A DNA stretch of 59,729 nucleotides, from contig CANKOI010000012.1 of assembly GCA_947484175.1 (NCBI GenBank), positions 1 through 59,729 on the forward strand, read 5' to 3'. The stretch comes from Deltaproteobacteria bacterium. GTDB taxonomy: Bacteria; Myxococcota_A; UBA796; SXON01. Of this stretch, positions 33,784 through 41,035 are shown one piece after another. How positions within the stretch are numbered: the stretch's first letter is position 1; each line of letters opens with the position of its first letter. Made by a program: the position numbers and the translations under genes. The notes under the pieces are model-generated. The model worked only from the letters and a program-made list of their open reading frames with translations. It was not told the DNA's origin and ran no database searches.

Positions 33784-35367
33784 ATGGTCTCCGCAGCTCC
33801 CAGCACGACTCCCGCCGCAACGAAGAAGCGACTCTCGGTGGTACTCCTCACCATCTACTCCGTCGAAAACGCCGGCATTCGCTACATTTCCGCGGCCTTG
33901 GATCGCGAGGGCTACGACACGTCGATCATCTTTTTGCGCGACTGGCGCCACAACATGCTGGAGATGCCGAGCGAGGCCGAAATCCAACTTGCTTTGGGTG
34001 TGATCCGCGAGAAGAAGGCCGATCTCATCGGTCTCGGCTTCATGTCCTCGCTGTTTCCGATGGCCCGTGACGTAACCGCGCGCATCAAGGAGGCGTTCCC
34101 CACCACGCCGATCGTGTGGGGCGGCATCCACCCCACCAGTTGTCCGGAGGAGTGCATTCCCTACGTGGACTACGTGGTGGTGGGCGAAGGGGAGGTGGCG
34201 GTGATCGACCTTTGCAACGCGTTGCGCGACCAAACGGACGACACCAACATCCCGAACGTGTACGCCAACAAGGGCGGCAAGATCCACGTGAACAAGCCGC
34301 GTCCGCTGATCAAGGACATGGACTGGCTGCCCTACCCCGACACGCGCGACGAGAATAAGTACTATATCGAAGCGAATAAGATGACGATTGAGGAGCCCTG
34401 GAAGAGGAGCGCCGAGTACCGCATCTACTTCAGCCGCGGGTGCCCCTACAACTGCTCCTACTGCTACGTTTCCATCCTTCGCGACGTGTACGACGAGAAG
34501 GGCAAGGACTTCTACCGGGCCCGCTCCGTGGAGCACATCCTCGGCGAACTCGAACACATGAAGGCGACCTTTCCGAAGGTTGCGCGCGTGAAGATCGACG
34601 ACGACACGAGCTTCGCCTTTGGGCAGCAGTGGATGGACGAGTTTCTGGAGAAATACCCCTCCCGCATTGGGGTGCCGTTTGAGTGCCTGCTGATCCCGCC
34701 GATGCTCCGCGAGGACATGCTGGTGAAGCTCAAGGAGGCGGGGCTGATTCGGGTGCAGACGGGCATCGAATCGGGCAGCTCCAAGGAGTCCAAAGAGATC
34801 CACAATCGTAGCCCCGGAAACACGGCAATCCTCAAGTTCGGCGAGTTCAACAAGACCTTGCAGATGGACATCGTCTACGACGTGATCGTCGACAACCCTT
34901 ACGCCACCGAGGAGATGAAGCTGGAGACGGCGGAGTTTCTCTTGGAGCTACCGCGCCCATACAGCATCTACTTCTACAGCCTCAACTACTTTCCGCACAC
35001 CACGCTCACCCGCAAGATGCTGGCCGACGGCCTGCTCGATCCCGACGAGGTGGAGGGCCGCGCCACCAAGAGTTGGCAGCAGTTCCGGGTGTCGATGGAC
35101 TGGCCCCGCAGCGACGAGGACCGCTTCTACCTCGCGATTTACTGCCTCGCCTCGAAGAACTTCGTCCCTAAAAAGTTCATCCGCAAGCTCATCGACGAAC
35201 GTGAGCATTGGAAGAAGCCCGAGAACATCGACAAGGTGTTCTACCTTGCGTGGGGGGCAAACTACGTGCGGATGGCCCACGTGGGCTGGCAATACTGGCG
35301 CCGGGGCGAGCTCACTTGGTTCAAGGTGAAACAGTACGGAAATCTGAAAAAGATGATCAGCCAGTAG
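33784..35367 (+). CDS. B12-binding-domain radical SAM protein (second of pair)
   Basis: A 527-residue relative of the preceding gene, 19 bases downstream with GAGG before ATG 33784. The cobalamin-binding-like N-terminal domain (LSVVLLTIYSVENAGIRYIS, IVWGGIHPT, VVVGEGEVAVIDL) precedes the cluster motif CPYNCSYC (Cys220, Cys224, Cys227), then VKIDDDTSFAF and VQTGIESGSSKESKEI. The C-terminal 150 residues are basic and aromatic, perhaps membrane- or lipid-associated. Codon use is locally AT-richer (34350-34400). The two enzymes probably act on one substrate in sequence (inference). Confidence 0.87.
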   Translation: MVSAAPSTTPAATKKRLSVVLLTIYSVENAGIRYISAALDREGYDTSIIFLRDWRHNMLEMPSEAEIQLALGVIREKKADLIGLGFMSSLFPMARDVTARIKEAFPTTPIVWGGIHPTSCPEECIPYVDYVVVGEGEVAVIDLCNALRDQTDDTNIPNVYANKGGKIHVNKPRPLIKDMDWLPYPDTRDENKYYIEANKMTIEEPWKRSAEYRIYFSRGCPYNCSYCYVSILRDVYDEKGKDFYRARSVEHILGELEHMKATFPKVARVKIDDDTSFAFGQQWMDEFLEKYPSRIGVPFECLLIPPMLREDMLVKLKEAGLIRVQTGIESGSSKESKEIHNRSPGNTAILKFGEFNKTLQMDIVYDVIVDNPYATEEMKLETAEFLLELPRPYSIYFYSLNYFPHTTLTRKMLADGLLDPDEVEGRATKSWQQFRVSMDWPRSDEDRFYLAIYCLASKNFVPKKFIRKLIDEREHWKKPENIDKVFYLAWGANYVRMAHVGWQYWRRGELTWFKVKQYGNLKKMISQ

Positions 35368-35376
35368 GGCCTTCGG

Positions 35377-35427
35377 GCGAGGGGCGTCTGCCCGGCAACT
35401 CCCCGGGCGGGCTTCGCCGCCCCTCGC
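35377..35427 (+). terminator. Nested GC-rich hairpin after the radical SAM pair
   Basis: A perfect 10-bp outer stem (GCGAGGGGCG/CGCCCCTCGC, 35377-35386 with 35418-35427) encloses a 6-bp inner stem (GCCCGG/CCGGGC, 35390-35395 with 35403-35408). It lies 10 bases after the radical SAM stop and before a new promoter. There is no U tract. Confidence 0.5.
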
Positions 35428-35446
35428 GGCTCGGGGGGGGGCGTGG

Positions 35447-35452
35447 TAGGCT
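35447..35452 (+). promoter_or_regulatory. -10 box TAGGCT of the surface-protein operon
   Basis: TAGGCT lies six bases before ATG 35459. The 13 bases GGTAGGCTGGCCG (35445-35457) recur exactly before the antitoxin gene at 59108-59120, also one base from an ATG. A run of nine G (35433-35441) sits where the -35/-10 spacer would be; no good -35 is visible. Confidence 0.4.
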
Positions 35453-35458
35453 GGCCGG

Positions 35459-37192
35459 ATGATCCTTCCCCTTCTGTTTTCGCTTCTCCCCGCCTGCGAT
35501 ACCGGCTCTACGGTCGAACTCGGTCCCGACGGTGACGACGACCGCTACGGCGTGGACGAGGATTGTGACGACAAGAACCCGACGGTGTTCCCGGGCGCCT
35601 CCGAAGTGTGCGACGGAGTGGACAACGATTGCGACGGCGAGGTGGACGAAGACGTCGTCGAGGTGCAGTTCACCGATGCCGACGGCGACAACTACGGCGA
35701 TCCGAACGCACCGGTAGACACCTGCGGCGAAACGGTGGCCGGCCTCGTGCACAACGATGAGGATTGCGACGACACCAACGCGACCGTGAATCCCATGGGC
35801 GACGAGACTCTGGTTCCCTGCGACGGCTTCGACAACGACTGCGACGGACTGACGGACGGCGGTTTCCGCGTGCCGGCCGACTACGCGTTGCCGTCGCACG
35901 CGGTGGGTGCCGCGCAGGATGGCGACACCGTCTGTGTGGCCGCCGGCACCTACACCGACAACATTGACTTCGGTGGCGACGACGTGCAGCTCATCGGGGT
36001 GGAGGGTGCGGAAGTGACGATCGTCACGGGGGTGCCGGAGAACGGTCCCGTCCTGAGCTTCGACACCCGCGAGAGCACCGCCGCGCTGGTTTCCGGGCTG
36101 ACCATCACGGGGGGCGACGACGCAACGGGTGCGGGTGTCTACATCCGGGGCGCCTCGCCCACGCTTCAAGACCTCGTCATCGAAGGGAACACCTGCTCGA
36201 ACTCGGTCGGGTCCTGCTACGGAACCGGGCTCTACGCGGAAGACTCGAGCTTCGTCATGGAGCGGGTGGTCATTCGCGGAAATGCGCAGATGTCGACCTA
36301 CGCGTACTACCCCTACAACTACGGCGCGGGGATGGCCCTCGTGCGCTCGTCGCCCACGCTTGTCGACATCACAATCACCGACAACGAGATCGACTTTCCC
36401 GCGAACAACTACTACGGGGCGGGCGTGGGCGCGGGCCTCTATGTCAGCGGGGGCGCCGCCGACGTGGTGGGCCTTTCCAGCTCCGCCAACATCATCCGCT
36501 TCCGCGAAGGTGCATACGGGTACGGTGCGGGCCTGTACATCTACGGCGCGCAGGGCTGGTACCAGAACGTAGAGCTGGTGGACAACCGGATCGATGCCTA
36601 CGGAGCCTACGGCGCGGGCGGGATGCTGGGCGACTACGCCACGCCCACGTTCACCAACTTGGTGGTGGCCAACAACGTGACGGGCGGGGTGGATACCGTC
36701 GCCGCGTACGGCGGCGGCCTGTTCGTTGGCTACGACGGCGCCTACATCGAGAATGCCGACATCGTCGGCAATCGGGTCTCCGCGACCACCTCCGGCGGCG
36801 GGGGCGCAGCGTACGGGTACTACTACGGCTACCCCACGTTCGTGAACGTGAGCATCTCGGGGAACAGCAGCGCCATCGCCGGCCTCGAGTCGGGCTCGGC
36901 GGTGGCGTTCGATCCCACGTACCCGGCCACTATCTTCACGTTCGAGTACTGCAACCTGTGGGACAATGGGGACATCCCGTTCCTCGGGCTCGTGTCCCCG
37001 GTGGGCGCGGAGGGCAACATCGAGGCCGACCCGACCTACACGGACACCTCCGGCGCGTCGGCCTTGGACTGGGACTTGAACCTTCGTCGCGGCTCGGCGC
37101 TGATCGACGCCGGCGACCCCAGCTTCGAGGACGCCGACGGGACACGCAGCGACATCGGGTCGCGCGGCGGACCGGAGGGGGCCGGCTGGTGA
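35459..37192 (+). CDS. MopE-like metal-binding repeat and beta-helix lipoprotein
   Basis: A 577-residue predicted lipoprotein (MILPLLFSLLPACDTG, cysteine at 13, no basic residue). Residues about 20-135 hold two putative metal-binding repeats of the MopE type (DDDRYGVDEDCDD, EVCDGVDNDCDGEVDE, then NDEDCDDTNATVNP, FDNDCDGLTDGG). The rest is a right-handed parallel beta-helix of the pectate-lyase/PbH1 kind, with turns such as SGLTITGGDDATGAGVYIRG and ISGNSSAIAGL. Tyr/Gly-rich turns are frequent (YGYGAGLYIYGAQGWY). Probably a surface calcium-binding adhesin or glycan-binding protein. First gene of a seven-gene operon. Confidence 0.85.
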   Translation: MILPLLFSLLPACDTGSTVELGPDGDDDRYGVDEDCDDKNPTVFPGASEVCDGVDNDCDGEVDEDVVEVQFTDADGDNYGDPNAPVDTCGETVAGLVHNDEDCDDTNATVNPMGDETLVPCDGFDNDCDGLTDGGFRVPADYALPSHAVGAAQDGDTVCVAAGTYTDNIDFGGDDVQLIGVEGAEVTIVTGVPENGPVLSFDTRESTAALVSGLTITGGDDATGAGVYIRGASPTLQDLVIEGNTCSNSVGSCYGTGLYAEDSSFVMERVVIRGNAQMSTYAYYPYNYGAGMALVRSSPTLVDITITDNEIDFPANNYYGAGVGAGLYVSGGAADVVGLSSSANIIRFREGAYGYGAGLYIYGAQGWYQNVELVDNRIDAYGAYGAGGMLGDYATPTFTNLVVANNVTGGVDTVAAYGGGLFVGYDGAYIENADIVGNRVSATTSGGGGAAYGYYYGYPTFVNVSISGNSSAIAGLESGSAVAFDPTYPATIFTFEYCNLWDNGDIPFLGLVSPVGAEGNIEADPTYTDTSGASALDWDLNLRRGSALIDAGDPSFEDADGTRSDIGSRGGPEGAGW

Positions 37193-38157
37193 CGAGCGGC
37201 CGCCTTCCGCCGACGTGCGGGTTGGCCGAGCTGGCGGAGGGGTGGCGGGTCGCACGCGGTGCCGGGGGCGAAGTGCTTCGGGTCTCGGTGTCGGTCGCCG
37301 AGCTGAGCCGCCTCGATGCCGCCTCGGTGCAGGAGGTCCTCGCCGAAGGCGCGCGCGTACGCCTCGTGGTGCAGATGCCGCCCACCGGGGCGGGCCTCGG
37401 GGCGGCGCTCCGCGCGGTGCTGAAGCGCGTCGCCGGGCTTGATGGTGTCGAGCTGAGCGGGCCCGACTCCCTCGTGGATGCGGAAGGCGTTGCCGCGGCC
37501 CTGGAGGCGGCTTCGCGGGCCGCGCGCTCCGCGGGGGTCCCGCTGCTGCCCGTCCCCGGCACCTTCCCTACGTGCCTCCTGCTCGCCGCGCTCCCCGACG
37601 CCCCGGTGCCGAGTCGCCCCACGGGTCCGGAAGAGCCGGACCGCTATTATGGCTCGTGCCACGTGTGCGCCGCGCGGCCGGGCTGCCCCGGCGCTCCGCC
37701 CGACGCCTGGTCGCATCCGGGCTCCAGCGCGCTCGACCCCCCGCAGGTGGTGCTGGATCCGTGGCAACTCCGCGAGGTTGGCGGCGACGGACCCCTTCAG
37801 TCCGTGGTGGAGGCCAATCTGGGCGACCTCTCCGGAACGGCGCGGGCGCTGGACGAAAGCCCCGCACCCACCCGCTGGCTGCTCACGCGCGCGTGGACGC
37901 CCGCGCTCGCCGAGCTCTCCTTCACCCACCTCGCCGTGGAGTTCGACGCTCAGCACCTTCCGCTCGATGCCGTGGAGGCTCTGGCGCGGCTCCAGCGCCC
38001 CTTCGCCGCCGCGCTGGTGCTGCCCGCCTCCGCCATCGACGTGCAGCCGATCGTGGGCCTGCTGCAACGGTTGGGCGCCCTTTCGGTGGCGCTGCTCGGC
38101 GGCGAGGGCTGGTCGGTCCTCGATCGGGCCCGCCTCGGTCTGCCGCCTGCGCGTTAG
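37189..38157 (+). CDS. Uncharacterised protein with late Cys cluster, possibly radical SAM-derived
   Basis: A 322-residue soluble protein starting at GTG 37189, overlapping the previous stop (GTGA). I recognise no family with certainty. A cluster SCHVCAARPGCPG near residue 160 follows GVPLLPVPGTFPTCLLLAAL, an arrangement like the C-terminal auxiliary region of some radical SAM proteins. The usual N-terminal CxxxCxxC is absent (only PPTC). The C-terminal third is helical and leucine-rich. It may be a degenerate relative or an unrelated zinc or Fe-S protein. Confidence 0.5.
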   Translation: MTSGRLPPTCGLAELAEGWRVARGAGGEVLRVSVSVAELSRLDAASVQEVLAEGARVRLVVQMPPTGAGLGAALRAVLKRVAGLDGVELSGPDSLVDAEGVAAALEAASRAARSAGVPLLPVPGTFPTCLLLAALPDAPVPSRPTGPEEPDRYYGSCHVCAARPGCPGAPPDAWSHPGSSALDPPQVVLDPWQLREVGGDGPLQSVVEANLGDLSGTARALDESPAPTRWLLTRAWTPALAELSFTHLAVEFDAQHLPLDAVEALARLQRPFAAALVLPASAIDVQPIVGLLQRLGALSVALLGGEGWSVLDRARLGLPPAR

Positions 38158-38167
38158 GCCCGCGCTG

Positions 38168-38632
38168 ATGCTTCCGCTCCTCTTCGAGATCGCCAGCACC
38201 GGCTGGAAGGCGGCCGCGCCGATCCCGGCACGCTTCACGTGCGAGGGCGAAAATGTGTCTCCGGCGCTCGCGTGGACCGCCCCGCCTGAAGGCACCATCA
38301 GCCTCGCGCTGATCTTCGACGATCCCGATGCGCCGCGGCGAGTGTGGACGCACTGGACCGTGTGGAACCTGTCGCCCACCTCGCGCGGGCTGCCTGAGGC
38401 GCAGGTGCCGGCGGCGGCGGGGTTCATTCAGGGTACAAACGACTTTGGCGCCGTGGGGTACGGCGGCCCCTGCCCACCCCCCGCGCAAGGCGCCCACCGT
38501 TACTTCCTGCGCCTCTACGCCCTGGACCGGATGACGCCGCTCGCTGCCGGCGCCGGCCGGGTGGAGCTCGACGCCGCCCTGCGCGGCCATGTGCTCGCCC
38601 GCACCGAGTTGATGGGCCGGTTCTGGCGCTGA
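38168..38632 (+). CDS. YbhB/YbcL (PEBP) family protein
   Basis: A 154-residue protein of the phosphatidylethanolamine-binding-protein-like family. Signatures: IPARFTCEGENVSPALAW, the anion pocket FDDPDAP followed by THWTVWN, and GYGGPCPPPAQGAHRYFLRLYAL. Bacterial members are often co-opted as small-molecule or kinase-pathway binders; the ligand here is unknown. ATG 38168 is 10 bases after the previous stop, and the subtilase gene starts one base after its own stop. Confidence 0.9.
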   Translation: MLPLLFEIASTGWKAAAPIPARFTCEGENVSPALAWTAPPEGTISLALIFDDPDAPRRVWTHWTVWNLSPTSRGLPEAQVPAAAGFIQGTNDFGAVGYGGPCPPPAQGAHRYFLRLYALDRMTPLAAGAGRVELDAALRGHVLARTELMGRFWR

Positions 38633-38633
38633 G

Positions 38634-40115
38634 ATGGACGCCGAACTGCCCCAGATCGGCATCGAGGATCGGGTGCGGGTAGACGTTGCCGACTGGCCCG
38701 GGGCGCTGACCTCCAGCAACAACGGCAGCGTGCTGTTGGCGCCGCCGCCGCCCGGCACCCCGTGGCGCATCGAAACGGCCCCGTTCGTGGACACGTACTA
38801 CGCCCGCGAAGCCGTGGAGGCGCTCGCCGTGGCGCCGTGGTTGGCCGCCGGCGCGGGCGGCGCGGGCGTGAAGGTGGCGGTGTTCGATGTGCAATGGTTC
38901 AACGCGGAGGTCGCACTGGCGGAGCTCGGGAATCCGCAGACCCACGACTGCGAAACCCAACGAAGCTGCGACAGCCCGATGGACACCTTACGCCCGCGGT
39001 TCACCTGGGAAGAAGGCAGCCACGGCGTGGCTTGTGCCGAGGTGATCCACGACCTCGCCCCCGAGGCCGAGCTGCACCTCGTACGCGTGAACGGCCAGAC
39101 GACCTTCGAGAACGCGGTGGAGTGGGCGATCCGCGAGGAGATCGACGTGGTGAGCATGTCGATGTCCTTCTTCAACAACTCCTTCCACGACGGAACGGGT
39201 CCGCTCAACGACGCCGCTGCGCGCCTAGGCGAGAACGGCGTGCTGTTGGTGACGAGCGCCGGCAACTATGCGGAGGAGCATTGGCTCGGCGAGTGGGCCG
39301 ACGCCGATCACGACGGGTTCATGGAGTTCGACGGCGGCAGCGCCTATCTGCCGGTGTACCTCGGTTCGGGCGGCGGCTCGGCCTACGTGTCGTGGGACGA
39401 GTTCGCGCGCTGCGGGCGCAACGACTTCGATGTGCGGGCCGTGAACCGAGCGGGCGAGATCATCGGCCGCGCCGAAGCGGTGCAGGAGGAGGATGCGGAT
39501 GACTGCTGGCCGGTGGAGCGCATTTCGATGCGCGCCGACACGGCGGATTGGGCGTGGTTGCAAGTGATTCGGAAGCGGGGCGCTGGGGGCGTCAAGGTGG
39601 GCGTGCTCAGTCGCGGGAGCGAGCTCTACGGCGCCACGGGCGGGAGCTTCGCCGATCCGGCCTCCAGCATCGGCGCGTTCACGGTCGGGGCGGTTCGGGC
39701 CGACGGCTACGCCCACAACGGCCCCGAGTCCTTCAGCTCGCGCGGCCCGACACGTTCCGGGCACGCGAAGCCCGACATCGCCGGGCCCGATGGCCTCTCC
39801 ACGCTCACGTACGGCCCGACGGGGTTCTATGGCACCAGCGCCGCCACGCCGGCGGTGGCCGGCGCAATCGTGCTTGCGCTGGGGGAAGACCCCGACGCAA
39901 CCGCAGCGGAGGTTGCCGATCGCCTCGCTGCCAACGCCATGAGCGAACGGTTCACGTGGCAGGACGCCGACCCCGACCTCGGCGCGGGGCGCGCCCGGCT
40001 CTGGAGTGTCGATGCGGAGTCGAGGCGCGTTTGCAGCGGCGGGGGGGGTGCCGCGATGGCCGCCCCCCTGCTATGGTGGGTTCGTTCTCGTCGGAGGCTC
40101 ACGTGGTCGCGCTGA
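38634..40115 (+). CDS. S8 family (subtilisin-like) serine protease with MYXO-CTERM-like tail
   Basis: A 493-residue protein with a complete S8 triad: Asp85 (VKVAVFDVQW), His130 (EEGSHGVACAEVI) and Ser402 (YGTSAATPAVAGA), plus an oxyanion-region SAGNY. The C-terminus (RRVCSGGGG, a short hydrophobic stretch, then RSRRRLTWSR) resembles MYXO-CTERM-type sorting tails: cysteine, TM helix, arginine cluster. No signal peptide is visible at MDAELPQIGIED, and an in-frame stop at 38610-38612 excludes a longer start. Either export uses another signal or the tail resemblance is accidental. Probably a surface protease. Confidence 0.85.
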   Translation: MDAELPQIGIEDRVRVDVADWPGALTSSNNGSVLLAPPPPGTPWRIETAPFVDTYYAREAVEALAVAPWLAAGAGGAGVKVAVFDVQWFNAEVALAELGNPQTHDCETQRSCDSPMDTLRPRFTWEEGSHGVACAEVIHDLAPEAELHLVRVNGQTTFENAVEWAIREEIDVVSMSMSFFNNSFHDGTGPLNDAAARLGENGVLLVTSAGNYAEEHWLGEWADADHDGFMEFDGGSAYLPVYLGSGGGSAYVSWDEFARCGRNDFDVRAVNRAGEIIGRAEAVQEEDADDCWPVERISMRADTADWAWLQVIRKRGAGGVKVGVLSRGSELYGATGGSFADPASSIGAFTVGAVRADGYAHNGPESFSSRGPTRSGHAKPDIAGPDGLSTLTYGPTGFYGTSAATPAVAGAIVLALGEDPDATAAEVADRLAANAMSERFTWQDADPDLGAGRARLWSVDAESRRVCSGGGGAAMAAPLLWWVRSRRRLTWSR

Positions 40116-41035
40116 GTTTATGGTCCCTCGTTGCCTGCCACGTCTTCGAAACGGCCGAGGTGAAGTGTACCTCCGACGAGCCGTGTGCGCGTGGTGGTCG
40201 CGGCTCTGGGGGGAATGACACGGGAGACACGGCCGACACGGCCGAGGAGGAGCCGGGCACGCCTGTGGTGGGCTGGGTGACCTCGATGTCGAGCGGCGAG
40301 CGCGGAATCGTGCGCGCCTTCCACGCGGAGAGCGCCACAGTCGTAGCGGAGTGGGCGGACCTTGGCATCTACATGGGCGCCCCTTGGTACGATCCCGAGA
40401 GCGGCGCGGGCGTGCTCATCGGCGTCGACGCCGTTCATTTGCTCCGCGCGGGTGGCAGAGCGGAGTATCTCGGCGGGGGCACAGGCACGGGGCGGTACGA
40501 CCTGTGCCGCCTCGGCGAGCGGATCGCCTTGGCCCTGCTGGGCGGGGTGATCCTGTTGAACGCCGACTTGAGCGCAGGGGAGGAGGTCGTCCCCAACTAC
40601 ACGCTCGGTGACAATCTCTTCATTGGTGGAAACGACCGTGTGGCCTTCGTCACCGACGTGGCTGAAGGTGGTCCCGACCTCTACAAAATCCTCGAGGGGG
40701 GCGACGAGGAGTTGGTGGCTCCCGACTACGACACGAGTGCCACTCGAGGTGCGAATGTCTTCGTCGGCCCCGAAGACCGGCCCTACGCCTGCCGCACCTC
40801 CGGTGAGGTGTATAGCGTGGACGACCTCATTGCCGGGAGGGTGAAGGCGCTCGTCATCCTTGAGGGCGGCGTAGACGACGTGACCAGCTGTGCGTGGGAT
40901 CCGGGGGACAGCTCGTGGCTCTTCTACTCGCCCACCCGCGGAGTGTTCCGGGTATCAGAGGAAGGGGAGGCCGTTCAGGTGCACGAACTCTCCGAAGGCT
41001 TCGCCTACGATCGTGTCTACTGGTACGGCGGCTGA
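40103..41035 (+). CDS. Predicted lipoprotein of unknown function
   Basis: A 310-residue lipoprotein from GTG 40103 (VVALSLWSLVACHVFE, lipobox LVAC, no basic residue), with GGAGG upstream inside the subtilase 3' end. A Gly/Asp/Thr-rich spacer (GNDTGDTADTAEEEP) is a typical flexible tether after a lipid anchor. The rest has repeating strand patterns such as EYLGGGTGTGRYDLCRLG and ALVILEGGVDDVTSCAWDPG, suggestive of a beta-propeller-like sensor, though no named repeat matches. TATGGT (40072-40077) could be an internal promoter. Confidence 0.68.
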   Translation: MVALSLWSLVACHVFETAEVKCTSDEPCARGGRGSGGNDTGDTADTAEEEPGTPVVGWVTSMSSGERGIVRAFHAESATVVAEWADLGIYMGAPWYDPESGAGVLIGVDAVHLLRAGGRAEYLGGGTGTGRYDLCRLGERIALALLGGVILLNADLSAGEEVVPNYTLGDNLFIGGNDRVAFVTDVAEGGPDLYKILEGGDEELVAPDYDTSATRGANVFVGPEDRPYACRTSGEVYSVDDLIAGRVKALVILEGGVDDVTSCAWDPGDSSWLFYSPTRGVFRVSEEGEAVQVHELSEGFAYDRVYWYGG

